Below are positions 33,325 through 41,673 of a stretch of 64,000 bases of DNA, one piece after another; the first letter of the stretch is position 1; each line of letters starts with the position of its first letter. The DNA comes from Stutzerimonas stutzeri (GTDB taxonomy: Bacteria; Pseudomonadota; Gammaproteobacteria; Pseudomonadales; Pseudomonadaceae), in the NCBI RefSeq assembly GCF_009789555.1, contig NZ_CP046902.1:856001-920000 (forward strand), read 5' to 3'. A program made the position numbers and the translations under genes. The notes under the pieces were generated by a model. It was not told where the DNA came from. It made no database searches and saw nothing but the letters and a program-made list of their open reading frames with translations.

Positions 33325-36069
33325 ATGAGCCAAGCGCCCCTCGTTCTGGTGGACGGTTCGTCCTACCTCTATCGCGCGTTCCACGCACTGCCTCCGCTGA
33401 CCACCTCCACCGGCAAGCCTACCGGGGCGGTGAAAGGCGTGTTGAACATGCTGCTGGCGCTGCGCCGGCAGTACCCGGACAGCCCGTTCGCGGTGGTCTT
33501 CGATGCCAAGGGGCCGACCTTTCGCGACACCCTGTTCGCCGAATACAAGTCGCATCGCCCGCCCATGCCGGATGACCTGCGCAGCCAGGTCGAGCCGCTG
33601 CATGCCAGCGTGCGTGCGCTGGGCATGCCCCTGTTGTGTGTCGATGGCGTCGAGGCCGACGATGTGATCGGCACGCTGGCACGGCAATGCGCGGCGTTTG
33701 GGCGCGACGTGATCATCTCCACCGGCGACAAGGACATGGCGCAGTTGGTCTGCCCGCACGTCACGCTGGTCAACACCATGACCGGCAGCGTTTATGACAT
33801 CGACGGCGTGAAGAACAAGTTCGGCGTCGGCCCCGAGCTGATCATCGATTTCCTGGCGTTGATGGGCGACAAGGTGGACAACATCCCGGGCGTGCCGGGC
33901 GTCGGTGAAAAAACCGCCTGCGGCCTGCTCAACGGCATAGCCGGTGGCCTCAAGGGCTTGTACGAGAACCTCGACAAAGTCTGCGAGCTGCCGATCCGTG
34001 GGGCCAAGTCGCTGGCCGTCAAGCTCGAGGAACACCGCGCGGCGGCGTTCATGTCCTATGAGCTGGCGACCATCAAGATCGACGTACCGCTGGATGTGCA
34101 GGTTGCCGACCTGATGCCGGGCGAGCCTCATCGCGAGGCACTGATTGCGCTTTACCGTGAGCTTGAATTCAAGAATTGGCTCGACGAGCTGCTGCGCGAA
34201 GCCAAGGCGGCGGGCGAGCACTGCGAGGTGCAGCCCGAAGGCTGCTCGATCCAGGCCGAGGCGCGTTACAGCACAGTACTCGAGCAGGCTGAATTCGACG
34301 GCTGGCTGGCGCGGTTGCAGGCCGCCGACTGCTTCGCCTTCGACACCGAGACCACCAGCCTCGATGCCCAGAAGGCGCAGCTGGTGGGCGTCTCGTTCGC
34401 CATCGAGGCGGGCGAGGCCGCGTACGTGCCGCTTTGCCACAGTTATATGGGCGTGCCGCAGCAGCTCGACCGCGACGCCGTGCTCGCCGCGCTCAAGCCG
34501 TTGCTGGAAGACCGGGGCAAGCTGAAGATCTGCCAGCACGGCAAGTACGACATGAACGTGCTGATGCATTACGGCGTGGAGATGCGCGGCATGTGTTACG
34601 ACACCATGCTCGAATCCTATGTGCTCGACGCCACGGCCACCCGCCACGATATGGACAGCCTGGCGCTGAAATACCTCGGGCGGGGCACCATCCGTTTCGA
34701 GGATATCGCCGGCAAGGGGGCCAAGCAGCTGACCTTCGACCAGATCGCCATCGAACAGGCGGGGCCTTATGCCGCCGAGGATGCCGACGTCACCCTGCGC
34801 CTGCACCAGAACCTGCTGGCCAAGCTGCAGGCCACGCCGTCGCTGCTCAAGGTGCTGAACGAAATCGAGATGCCGCTGGTGCCCGTGCTCGCGCGCATCG
34901 AGCGCAATGGCGCGCTGGTCGACGCGCAACTGCTCGGCCAGCAGAGCGTCGAACTGGGCGGCAGACTGATGCAGCTCGAGCGCGAAGCGTTCGACATCGC
35001 CGGGGAGGAGTTCAACCTCGGCTCGCCCAAGCAGCTCTGCGCGATTCTCTATGACAAGCTTGGATGCCCGGTACTGTCGAAGACAGCGGGCGGCCAGCCG
35101 TCGACTGCCGAGAGCGTGCTGGCCGAGCTGGCAGAGCGGGATTATCCGCTGCCCAAGGTGATCATGCAGCACCGAAGCCTGAGCAAGCTCAAGGGCACCT
35201 ACACCGACAAGCTGCCGCAGCAGATCAATCCGCGCACCGGACGCATCCACACCAGCTATCACCAAGCAGTGGCCGCGACCGGGCGGCTATCCTCCTCGGA
35301 CCCGAACCTGCAGAACATCCCGATCCGCACCGCTGAAGGCCGACGCATTCGACAGGCCTTCATTGCGGCTCCGGGCTACAAGCTAATGGCCGCCGACTAT
35401 TCGCAGATCGAGCTGCGCATCATGGCCCATCTGGCTCAGGACGCCGGATTGTTGCATGCCTTCCAGAATGACCTGGACGTGCACCGCGCCACTGCGGCCG
35501 AGGTATTCGGTGTGCCTCTGGAGCAGGTCAGCACCGACCAGCGTCGCAGCGCCAAGGCGATCAACTTCGGCTTGATCTACGGTATGAGCGCGTTCGGCCT
35601 GGCGAAACAGATCGACGTCGCCCGCGGTGAGGCGCAGGCCTACATCGACCGCTACTTCGCGCGCTATCCCGGTGTGCTTGCCTACATGGAGCGCACCCGT
35701 GCCCAGGCGGCCGAGCAGGGCTATGTCGAGACATTGTTCGGGCGCCGGCTGTATCTGCCCGAGATCAACTCGAAGAACGGCGCGATGCGCAAGGCCGCCG
35801 AGCGCACCGCGATCAACGCACCGATGCAAGGCACCGCCGCGGACATCATCAAGCGCGCCATGATCAGCGTCGATGACTGGCTCCAGCAAAGCGGACTGGA
35901 TGCGCGGGTCATCCTGCAGGTGCACGACGAACTGGTGGTCGAGGTACGCGACGATCTGGTGGACGAGGTTCAGGCACGCATCTGCCCATTGATGAGCCAG
36001 GCTGCCGAGCTGGACGTTCCGCTGCTGGTCGAGGCAGGCGTCGGCAACAACTGGGACGAGGCGCATTAA
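33325..36069 (+). CDS. polA: DNA polymerase I
   Basis: The 914-residue repair and Okazaki-fragment polymerase has three domains. The 5'-nuclease (about 1-290) has VLVDGSSYLYRAFHAL and VEADDVIGTLA. The 3'-5' exonuclease-like region (about 320-510) retains the Asp/Glu motif FAFDTETTSLD. The family A polymerase (about 530-914) has motif A DYSQIELRIMAHL, motif B with INFGLIYGMSAFG, and motif C QVHDELVVEV. Start ATG 33325 (M-S-Q-A-P) is chosen; the longer frame from 33235 overlaps the divergent DUF2782 gene. Confidence 0.97.
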   Translation: MSQAPLVLVDGSSYLYRAFHALPPLTTSTGKPTGAVKGVLNMLLALRRQYPDSPFAVVFDAKGPTFRDTLFAEYKSHRPPMPDDLRSQVEPLHASVRALGMPLLCVDGVEADDVIGTLARQCAAFGRDVIISTGDKDMAQLVCPHVTLVNTMTGSVYDIDGVKNKFGVGPELIIDFLALMGDKVDNIPGVPGVGEKTACGLLNGIAGGLKGLYENLDKVCELPIRGAKSLAVKLEEHRAAAFMSYELATIKIDVPLDVQVADLMPGEPHREALIALYRELEFKNWLDELLREAKAAGEHCEVQPEGCSIQAEARYSTVLEQAEFDGWLARLQAADCFAFDTETTSLDAQKAQLVGVSFAIEAGEAAYVPLCHSYMGVPQQLDRDAVLAALKPLLEDRGKLKICQHGKYDMNVLMHYGVEMRGMCYDTMLESYVLDATATRHDMDSLALKYLGRGTIRFEDIAGKGAKQLTFDQIAIEQAGPYAAEDADVTLRLHQNLLAKLQATPSLLKVLNEIEMPLVPVLARIERNGALVDAQLLGQQSVELGGRLMQLEREAFDIAGEEFNLGSPKQLCAILYDKLGCPVLSKTAGGQPSTAESVLAELAERDYPLPKVIMQHRSLSKLKGTYTDKLPQQINPRTGRIHTSYHQAVAATGRLSSSDPNLQNIPIRTAEGRRIRQAFIAAPGYKLMAADYSQIELRIMAHLAQDAGLLHAFQNDLDVHRATAAEVFGVPLEQVSTDQRRSAKAINFGLIYGMSAFGLAKQIDVARGEAQAYIDRYFARYPGVLAYMERTRAQAAEQGYVETLFGRRLYLPEINSKNGAMRKAAERTAINAPMQGTAADIIKRAMISVDDWLQQSGLDARVILQVHDELVVEVRDDLVDEVQARICPLMSQAAELDVPLLVEAGVGNNWDEAH

Positions 36070-36154
36070 GCCGTTCGGGACCGCGCAGGGCGCCCTTGTG
36101 ACGCACATGGGACGGCGGCTGGGAGGCAATCGAAAATATTTTTCAGTTTCGACT

Positions 36155-36182
36155 GAACTCCGGGACCCGACAGGCGGTCTGA
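36155..36182 (+). promoter_or_regulatory. AlgU (sigma22/RpoE-type) promoter of the ErsA-like sRNA
   Basis: GAACTC and TCTGA are separated by 17 bp, matching the extracytoplasmic sigma factor consensus GAACTT-N16/17-TCTGA at all but one position. It lies 85 bp after the polA stop and 6-8 bp before the first hairpin of the sRNA. It implies envelope-stress induction. Confidence 0.8.
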
Positions 36183-36187
36183 GGCTA

Positions 36188-36316
36188 CGAAGGGTGTAAA
36201 AGCCCTTCGATGCTCCTTGTTGTGTTAAGTGTTGGCAGATCTCTGGACCTCGCCCTAGCGGTCCGGATTTGGACCTCGAACTTCCCCCTCCCCCAACGAA
36301 GTTCGAGGTTTTTTTT
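36188..36316 (+). ncRNA. ersA: ErsA-like small regulatory RNA
   Basis: The predicted transcript of about 129 nt starts with a hairpin (CGAAGGG / CCCTTCG, 36188-36209). An unstructured U/G-rich middle and a weak stem around 36245-36265 follow, and it ends at a strong terminator whose loop is a run of C residues. Position right after polA, length, and the AlgU promoter all match ErsA of P. aeruginosa, a Spot 42-located sRNA controlled by sigma22 that I recall to act on algC and oprD mRNAs. Identity is by position and architecture, not by alignment. Confidence 0.8.
36273..36316 (+). terminator. intrinsic terminator of the ErsA-like sRNA
   Basis: A perfect 12-bp stem (ACCTCGAACTTC / GAAGTTCGAGGT) with a 13-nt C-rich loop is followed by eight T residues. 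The loop (CCCCTCCCCC core) is single-stranded and complementary to GGAGG/GGGAG ribosome sites, so it may also be a pairing region. Confidence 0.9.
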
Positions 36317-36354
36317 CGCCCCGAGAAAAGCCGCCGCCCATCGCGAGGCCGCGA

Positions 36355-38313
36355 TCAGGGCAGTTGCAGACCGCCCCCGGCTTTGTGCAGGCCGCGCAGG
36401 TGGCTGCCGATTTGCGCCAGGTTGGCTTCCACGCTTTCCAGCTCATGGCGCCGCGCATCGCCCAGCAAGGAGCGGACTTCTTCGTTCAGCGTCTCGGTGA
36501 GTTGCATGAGCCGCGCCTGGCGCTGACTGCTCTCCTGCTCCAGACGCTGCCATTCGCGGGCCTGCGGCAGGCCGTAGCCGCGGCCATCGAGCAGCTCGGC
36601 CGGACGGCTGAGATAGCCGCTGTTGGCGAGGATGCCCTGCAGGGTTTCGTCGGCCTTGGCCAGGCTCGTGTCGCCGTTATCGCGACCGCTCAGGTAGCGC
36701 TTCTTGAGCTCCTCCTGAGCCAGCAGCAGGTGCCGGCGCAGGGCGGCCTGTTCGACCAGTAGCAGTGCCGCGCTGGCACGCAGGTCGGCCTGCGCTATCC
36801 ATGGGCGGCGCTGCTCGGCTTCGAGCGCCAACCACTGCTCGACATCCGCCTGCGGCAGACCGAGGCGCTCGCGAAGCACGGCGAACATGGCCTGGTAGCG
36901 GTCCCGGTATGAATCGAAGCGATAACCCAGGCGCAGGGCCTCACGCGGATCGTCGAGCACGCTGGCGTCGGCCACGCCGCGATTGATCAGAATGTCCAGC
37001 AGGCCGCTGGGCAGGATGCTGTCGAGCGCGTTGAGTTCCGGTCGCGCGGTGCCGCTGCGCAGCAGCTTGAGGGTTTCCACGGCGCAGTTGTTGGACAGGA
37101 AGTAATAGTTCCCGTCGTAGCTCCAGTGCATCTCGGCGCTGCGTTCGACCAGCCTGTCGATCTCGTTGCGCTGCAGCTTGAGCGGGATCGAGGCGAGGCT
37201 GCGCAGCTCGACCTTGGTGTACTCGTCGATCACCTGAGCCAGCGGCAGGACGAACAGGCGTGACGGGTAGACGCCTGTCAGGCCGTCCCAGCTGGACAGC
37301 TGCACATCGCCAACGAAGGCGCGGAACGACAGCACCAGGTGATGATCCAGATCCAGCCGGCACTCGGGCCCGCGTGGCCGGCCCGGTGCGCAGATGACCA
37401 GGCGCAGCATGCTGTGTCCCCAGCGGCTGACCCAGGCGTCATTCGCCTCCGCGAACAGGTAGTCGACCTCGTAGACCCGCTGGGGATCGAGTTCGACCAG
37501 CGGCGTGCGGGCAAAGTCGTGACCGGCGTTGAGGATTGGCAGGCCGGCGACGCAATCGTCGACCTGCGCCGGTTGCCAGTCGAAATGCTCGCGCAGATAG
37601 CGGTGCAGCGTTGGACGCCGGCAGGCGTAGCTGGGGTCGAGCAGGAAATACTCGAGGTTCACCGCGACGAATTCCAGCGGGCTGGTCAGTTCGTAGGGGT
37701 CCGGGCTGCGCGCGGCCTGGGCATTGATGGATTCCCGTTCGCCGCGCCGTCCGACACGCTGCGGCCAGCCGGCCAGGTCCAGCAGGCGTGGGTCATCGCT
37801 CAAGGTGAAGCGGCGTTCGGTTTGCCCCCGGCACAGGTCCGGCAGCCCGACTGCGCCAAGGCTGGCGGCGCGCTGGCCGCAGAAGGCCCATTGCTGGCGG
37901 TCCTCGGTGGGCCAGAGTCGAGCGCGGTCGTAGAGGTGTCCGACTTCGTGGATCAGCGTGGCCAGGAGTTCACGGCGAACGCTGCCGTGCGGGCGATCGG
38001 TGCGTTGGGTGGCCGCCGAGCCATCGGTCAGCGCAGGCAGCAGGCGTCGGTTGAGCAACACGAGGTCGCCGCCCGCGCTGCCATAGACATCGTGTGTCAG
38101 GCCATCATGCCAGCGAACCCGGACGTTGCGGTCGAGCCGCTCGATGATCCGCGGCGGCAGCGCGGCCATGGCTTCGTCCAGCAACGCTTGGCTGGCAGCC
38201 TGCTCGGCCGGTTGCAGATCGCTGTGGTGCAGCGTCAGCCGCAGCTCGGCCTGACTCGAATTGGCGAGCGCGGTGAGCGCAAGGACTGCCCACCAGGCGC
38301 GTGGTGATCTCAC
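36355..38313 (-). CDS. DUF4105 (Lnb-type N-terminal) periplasmic protein with zinc-peptidase-like motif
   Basis: The 652-residue protein has a signal peptide (cleavage after ANSSQA). An HEVGHLYD motif near residue 122 looks like the HExxH zinc site of metallopeptidases. A DUF4105-type core follows (WGHSMLRLVICAPG near 300, NYYFLSNNCAVETLKLL near 410), which in related proteins forms a papain-like hydrolase with Cys and His, both present. A coiled-coil-like, charged C-terminus (about 560-640) ends the protein. The GTG start overlaps the stop of the upstream DUF2388 gene. The function is unknown; a periplasmic hydrolase is likely. Confidence 0.75.
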   Translation of the reverse strand: MRSPRAWWAVLALTALANSSQAELRLTLHHSDLQPAEQAASQALLDEAMAALPPRIIERLDRNVRVRWHDGLTHDVYGSAGGDLVLLNRRLLPALTDGSAATQRTDRPHGSVRRELLATLIHEVGHLYDRARLWPTEDRQQWAFCGQRAASLGAVGLPDLCRGQTERRFTLSDDPRLLDLAGWPQRVGRRGERESINAQAARSPDPYELTSPLEFVAVNLEYFLLDPSYACRRPTLHRYLREHFDWQPAQVDDCVAGLPILNAGHDFARTPLVELDPQRVYEVDYLFAEANDAWVSRWGHSMLRLVICAPGRPRGPECRLDLDHHLVLSFRAFVGDVQLSSWDGLTGVYPSRLFVLPLAQVIDEYTKVELRSLASIPLKLQRNEIDRLVERSAEMHWSYDGNYYFLSNNCAVETLKLLRSGTARPELNALDSILPSGLLDILINRGVADASVLDDPREALRLGYRFDSYRDRYQAMFAVLRERLGLPQADVEQWLALEAEQRRPWIAQADLRASAALLLVEQAALRRHLLLAQEELKKRYLSGRDNGDTSLAKADETLQGILANSGYLSRPAELLDGRGYGLPQAREWQRLEQESSQRQARLMQLTETLNEEVRSLLGDARRHELESVEANLAQIGSHLRGLHKAGGGLQLP

Positions 38314-38630
38314 TGCGCGAGGATGAGTTCAGCCAGTGCCAGGTCGCTGGCCTGACGCGTTTCTGGAAACGCGTCGCGCAGCCCGTTGAAGGCGGCTTCC
38401 AGCCGCGCGCCGCGGATTTCGCCAGCGCTGGCAACGAATCCGGCGGCATCGTCACGGGCTTCGCTGACGACCTTCATGTCGCTGATGCGACTGGTGACAT
38501 CCGAGGTGAAGTTGATGCTTCGGTCCAGCGCATTGATCACGATGTTACTGGTGGCCACCAGGGTTTGTGCCTGGACGCCACCGGCGAGCAGGGCCAGTGC
38601 GAACGGCACGGCGAACAGCGTAGGTTTCAT
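38310..38630 (-). CDS. DUF2388 secreted protein, paralogue 1
   Basis: The 106-residue protein has a signal peptide (cleavage after GGVQA). The shared family block is EARDDAAGFVASAGEIRGARLEAA in part (ARDDAA, FVAS, GExR, LEAA elements), followed by a SDLALAELILAQ end. It overlaps the DUF4105 gene by 4 bp, so they are translated together. The product is probably periplasmic; the function is unknown. Confidence 0.8.
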   Translation of the reverse strand: MKPTLFAVPFALALLAGGVQAQTLVATSNIVINALDRSINFTSDVTSRISDMKVVSEARDDAAGFVASAGEIRGARLEAAFNGLRDAFPETRQASDLALAELILAQ

Positions 38631-38655
38631 GAAGGTTCTCGTGAATACGGGTGGG

Positions 38656-38949
38656 CTATTGGACGAGGATCGCTTCGGCCAGTTCCCGGTCGCTTGCGGC
38701 CAGCTGCGGCTGATGTTCGCGCAGCCAGCGCAGTGCGGCTTCGAGTCGCGCGTTGCGGACCTCACCGTGGCTGGCCACGAAGCCGGCCGCATCGTCACGC
38801 GCATCGCGAATCACCTTGTTGTCGAAGGGCGCGCTCGTCACCTGGCTTGCGACATAACTGGAGGCGACGGTGCCGGCGAGCGTGGTGTCGAATGCTTGCG
38901 CGCTGCCACAGAAGCAGCAGCCAGCGAATACAAGGTAGAGCGAGCGCAT
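38656..38949 (-). CDS. DUF2388 secreted protein, paralogue 2
   Basis: The 97-residue protein has a signal peptide with a Cys-containing hydrophobic stretch (FAGCCFCGSAQA) and the family block ARDDAAGFVASHGE with a helical C-terminus (ASDRELAEAILVQ). Start ATG 38949 (M-R-S-L-Y) is preferred to 38979 because it begins the signal peptide directly. It lies 25 bp before paralogue 1. The function is unknown. Confidence 0.78.
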   Translation of the reverse strand: MRSLYLVFAGCCFCGSAQAFDTTLAGTVASSYVASQVTSAPFDNKVIRDARDDAAGFVASHGEVRNARLEAALRWLREHQPQLAASDRELAEAILVQ

Positions 38950-39036
38950 GTGGATCCCGGTACGGAAAAACAGCCGCATAGGCTAGCGAAACGCTAGCCC
39001 GACGGCCAGTGCGGAGGCCGGGACGCAGCGTCGCGG

Positions 39037-39354
39037 TCAGAGCGCCAGTATGGCGCTGGCCAGCTCCAGGTCGCTGGCTTGCAGGGCGGGTGCCTGGCTG
39101 CGGATGTGCCCCAGCGCGGCTTCGAGCTGGGCGCCACGTGTTTCGCCGTTGCTGGCAACGAAGCGGGCCGCGTCGTCACGGGCGTCGAGTACCAGCTTGT
39201 CGTCACCAAGGTTGGAGGTGATGTCGGAGGTGCCTTCGACGGTGTTGACCAGCGAGGCGCCAATGGCGTCGATGGTCCCGGTGATGCTTCCGGCCGAGGC
39301 GGTACCTGCCACCAGGCAGGCAGCGGCGGCAATGGACAACAGATAGGTTTTCAT
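39037..39354 (-). CDS. DUF2388 secreted protein, paralogue 3
   Basis: The 105-residue protein has a clean signal peptide (cleavage after AGTASA) and the block ARDDAARFVASNGE with ASDLELASAILAL at the end. It is the first gene of the DUF2388-DUF2388-DUF2388-DUF4105 set, 87 bp upstream of paralogue 2, so a promoter should lie beyond 39354. The three paralogues differ strongly outside the conserved block, indicating old duplication. Confidence 0.8.
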   Translation of the reverse strand: MKTYLLSIAAAACLVAGTASAGSITGTIDAIGASLVNTVEGTSDITSNLGDDKLVLDARDDAARFVASNGETRGAQLEAALGHIRSQAPALQASDLELASAILAL

Positions 39355-39460
39355 AGGCTTCTCCAGGCTGAACGCGGCTTCCCGCCGACAGCCGCTTGGA
39401 CCGCCCGACGGGTGACGCCGTTCAGCTTAGGCCGAGCGGCCTCGGCTGGGAAGCACGATT

Positions 39461-39661
39461 TCATCGCCAGAAGGGCTTGGCCAGCTCAGCCATGCGATCG
39501 CTGCGGCTGACGCCGATGTCCGACAATTGGTGATCGTCCAACGCTGCCAACTGGCGCCGCGTACGAACACGCTGACGCCACAGGCGCATCAGTTGGAATA
39601 ACCGGCGCAGCGACAGCGTACCGGTACCGAGCGTGAGCGAGCGGGGCAGAACGCGCTCCAT
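39461..39661 (-). CDS. DUF1127 (YjiS-like) small basic protein
   Basis: The 66-residue protein ends with the DUF1127 pattern RTRRQLAALDDHQLSDIGVS followed by RSDRMAELAKPFW. It is rich in Arg. A GGAGAGG ribosome site precedes ATG 39661. DUF1127 proteins include small RNA-associated or phosphate-metabolism-linked factors in alphaproteobacteria, but the role here is unknown. It stands alone. Confidence 0.85.
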   Translation of the reverse strand: MERVLPRSLTLGTGTLSLRRLFQLMRLWRQRVRTRRQLAALDDHQLSDIGVSRSDRMAELAKPFWR

Positions 39662-39861
39662 GTGCCTCTCCTTCCCGCGCGTTGGCGGGCATGGGTGATG
39701 GGCATATAGCGTCGCGCGCCGCGCTGTTGCGCAACAGTCACAGGGACTCTGGATTGTGCCGGTTCAGTTGCGAACGGTAGCCAACTGTACTGCTGCTCCA
39801 TTGGCTGAACTGTTTGCCCGCTTTCGCTTGGCATCATGGCCCACGGCTAGGGACGCGGGTG

Positions 39862-40260
39862 TCAGGGTTTTGCGATCGAAGGGCTCAGCAGCCATTCGGC
39901 GCTGTCGTTCCACACGTCCATGCGGGTGATCTTGCCCGCGCGAACTTCAAAGCGATCCAGATAGCGATTTCCGGAAAAACTGCTGCCGTCGGGCCACTCC
40001 CCGTACAGGGTGCCGTTGGAATACACGACGGTGTAATCGTCATGCTCGGTCCAGTCGAACGGGCCCAGCTGTTTTTTCACCCAGCGATAGCGATTGGCGT
40101 TGAACGCGGTGATGTCCTGGGCGCTCGGCATCACGCGGCCACCCGTGAACGTGATGCGCACGTCGGGCGACATGAAGGTGGCGGCCTTGACGGGGTCGGG
40201 CGCCATGGATGCGTCCAGGAAATCGCTGACAATCTGGACGGCGTTGTTTTCGAATTTCAT
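39862..40260 (-). CDS. SnoaL/NTF2-like domain protein
   Basis: The 132-residue protein has the NTF2-like alpha+beta cone pattern: an N-terminal helix (AVQIVSDFLDASMAPDPVKAATF), then RITFTGGRVMPSAQDITAFN and GNRYLDRFEVRAGKITRMDVWND. Such proteins are isomerases, hydrolases or binding partners; no catalytic assignment is possible. It is divergent from the substrate-binding protein gene, and could be controlled from the same 180-bp spacer. Confidence 0.75.
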   Translation of the reverse strand: MKFENNAVQIVSDFLDASMAPDPVKAATFMSPDVRITFTGGRVMPSAQDITAFNANRYRWVKKQLGPFDWTEHDDYTVVYSNGTLYGEWPDGSSFSGNRYLDRFEVRAGKITRMDVWNDSAEWLLSPSIAKP

Positions 40261-40392
40261 TCTCGATCCTCTGCGGGGATATCTCGGGTGGTTGCCAGCA
40301 ATCGGTGCGCGAGCGCACGAAAAGCGTGCGCCCTTGCGACGATTGCCGCGCCAAATGGCGGGTTTTGCATGGCTTTCGCCTATGGCATCCAC

Positions 40393-40422
40393 TTTGCTAG
40401 CAAAGATCGTACAAATGCTAGC
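40393..40422. promoter_or_regulatory. paired GCTAGC operator upstream of the ABC importer
   Basis: The palindrome TTTGCTAGCAAA (40393-40404) and a second GCTAGC (40417-40422) are spaced 21 bp centre to centre, two helical turns. They lie 19-48 bp before the substrate-binding protein start. Similar sites occur before the GntR and GGT-like genes, so they are proposed binding sites of the local GntR regulator. Confidence 0.5.
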
Positions 40423-40440
40423 TATCTGGAGTGTCGCCTT

Positions 40441-41625
40441 ATGTCACAGCTATCCAAGCCCTTGCTTCGGCGGTGGTCCAAGGCCGTTGCGGCCGCCTTC
40501 GGGCTCTTTCTGCTCGCACCGGTTCACGCCGAGGAGCCCATCAAGATCGGGCTGGTTGCGGCCCTTTCCGGCCAGTCGGCCAAATCCGGCGAGGCGCTGA
40601 CGCGCGGCCTGAACGTGGCCATCGACGAACTCAACGCGGCAGGCGGCATTCTCGGACGCCCCGTGGAGCTGGTACGTCGCGACGATGAGAGCAACCCCGC
40701 CAAAGGGATGCTGGCGGCGCGCGAACTGATCCAGCGGGAGAAGGTGGCCGTGCTGTTCGGTGGGCTGGATACGCCGGTATCGCTGGCCATCGTACCCCTG
40801 GCCAATCAACTCGAAGTCCCGTTCATGGGCGTCTGGGCCGCTGGCACGGGCATTACTCGCAATGGCGCCAAGGACAACTACGTCTTTCGGGTTTCGGCAG
40901 TCGACGAGTTGGTCGACGAGGCGCTGGTCGAATATGGCGTCAGCAAGCAGGGCATGCAGAAGCCGGGCATGATTCTGGTGAACAACCCCTGGGGTGAGTC
41001 CAACGAACTGGGCCTGCGCGCGGCGCTGGAAAAGCGCGGCATGCCGTACGCCGGGATCGAGCGGATCGAGGACAGCGATCTCGATGTCGTGCCCCAGCTG
41101 ACCCGGCTGAAGAACGCTGGCGCGGATGCGCTGCTCATGGTCGGCAACGTCGGGCCATCGGCTCAGGTGGTCAAATCGCTCGACCGCATGAACTGGGACG
41201 TACCGGTGATCTCCCACTGGGGGCCGGCCGGCGGTCGCTTCAGCGAACTGGCGGGCCCCAACGCCAGCCGTGTGCATTTCATCCAGACCTATGTGTTCGG
41301 CGAGCAGAACAGCGGCAAGGGCGATGCGGTCATGGCGGCGCTGAAAAAGCGCTACCCCGAAATCAAGACGCTGGCAGACGTGACGCCCGCGGTGGGCATC
41401 GCCAATGCCTACGACGGCATGCACCTGGTCGCGAAGGCGATCGAGAACGCCGGCTCCGTGAAGGGCAGCGAGGTCCGTGAGGGTTTCTACGCCATCGAGC
41501 AGCACGACGGACTGATCAAGCAGTACAGCAAGCCGTTCACAGCCGATCAGCACGACGCCCTGGGACCGGAGGACTATTTGTTCACCCACTTCGTCGACGG
41601 CCAGATCGTCCCCCTGCAACCCTGA
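40441..41625 (+). CDS. branched-chain-type ABC transporter substrate-binding protein
   Basis: The 394-residue periplasmic protein has a signal peptide (cleavage after APVHA). It has the type I periplasmic-binding fold of LivJ/AmiC-like proteins: IKIGLVAALSGQSAKSGEAL, IDELNAAGGILGRPVELV, GGLDTPVSLA and the C-terminal PEDYLFTHFVDGQIV. Start ATG 40441 begins the signal peptide; the long upstream frame is non-coding. Specificity is probably an amide or amino-acid-like compound, given the neighbouring hydrolases. Confidence 0.88.
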   Translation: MSQLSKPLLRRWSKAVAAAFGLFLLAPVHAEEPIKIGLVAALSGQSAKSGEALTRGLNVAIDELNAAGGILGRPVELVRRDDESNPAKGMLAARELIQREKVAVLFGGLDTPVSLAIVPLANQLEVPFMGVWAAGTGITRNGAKDNYVFRVSAVDELVDEALVEYGVSKQGMQKPGMILVNNPWGESNELGLRAALEKRGMPYAGIERIEDSDLDVVPQLTRLKNAGADALLMVGNVGPSAQVVKSLDRMNWDVPVISHWGPAGGRFSELAGPNASRVHFIQTYVFGEQNSGKGDAVMAALKKRYPEIKTLADVTPAVGIANAYDGMHLVAKAIENAGSVKGSEVREGFYAIEQHDGLIKQYSKPFTADQHDALGPEDYLFTHFVDGQIVPLQP

Positions 41626-41673
41626 CCGATGCAGCCGCTTCGGTGCTAGCGCGGCGGCTGCAAGGAGCTTTTC

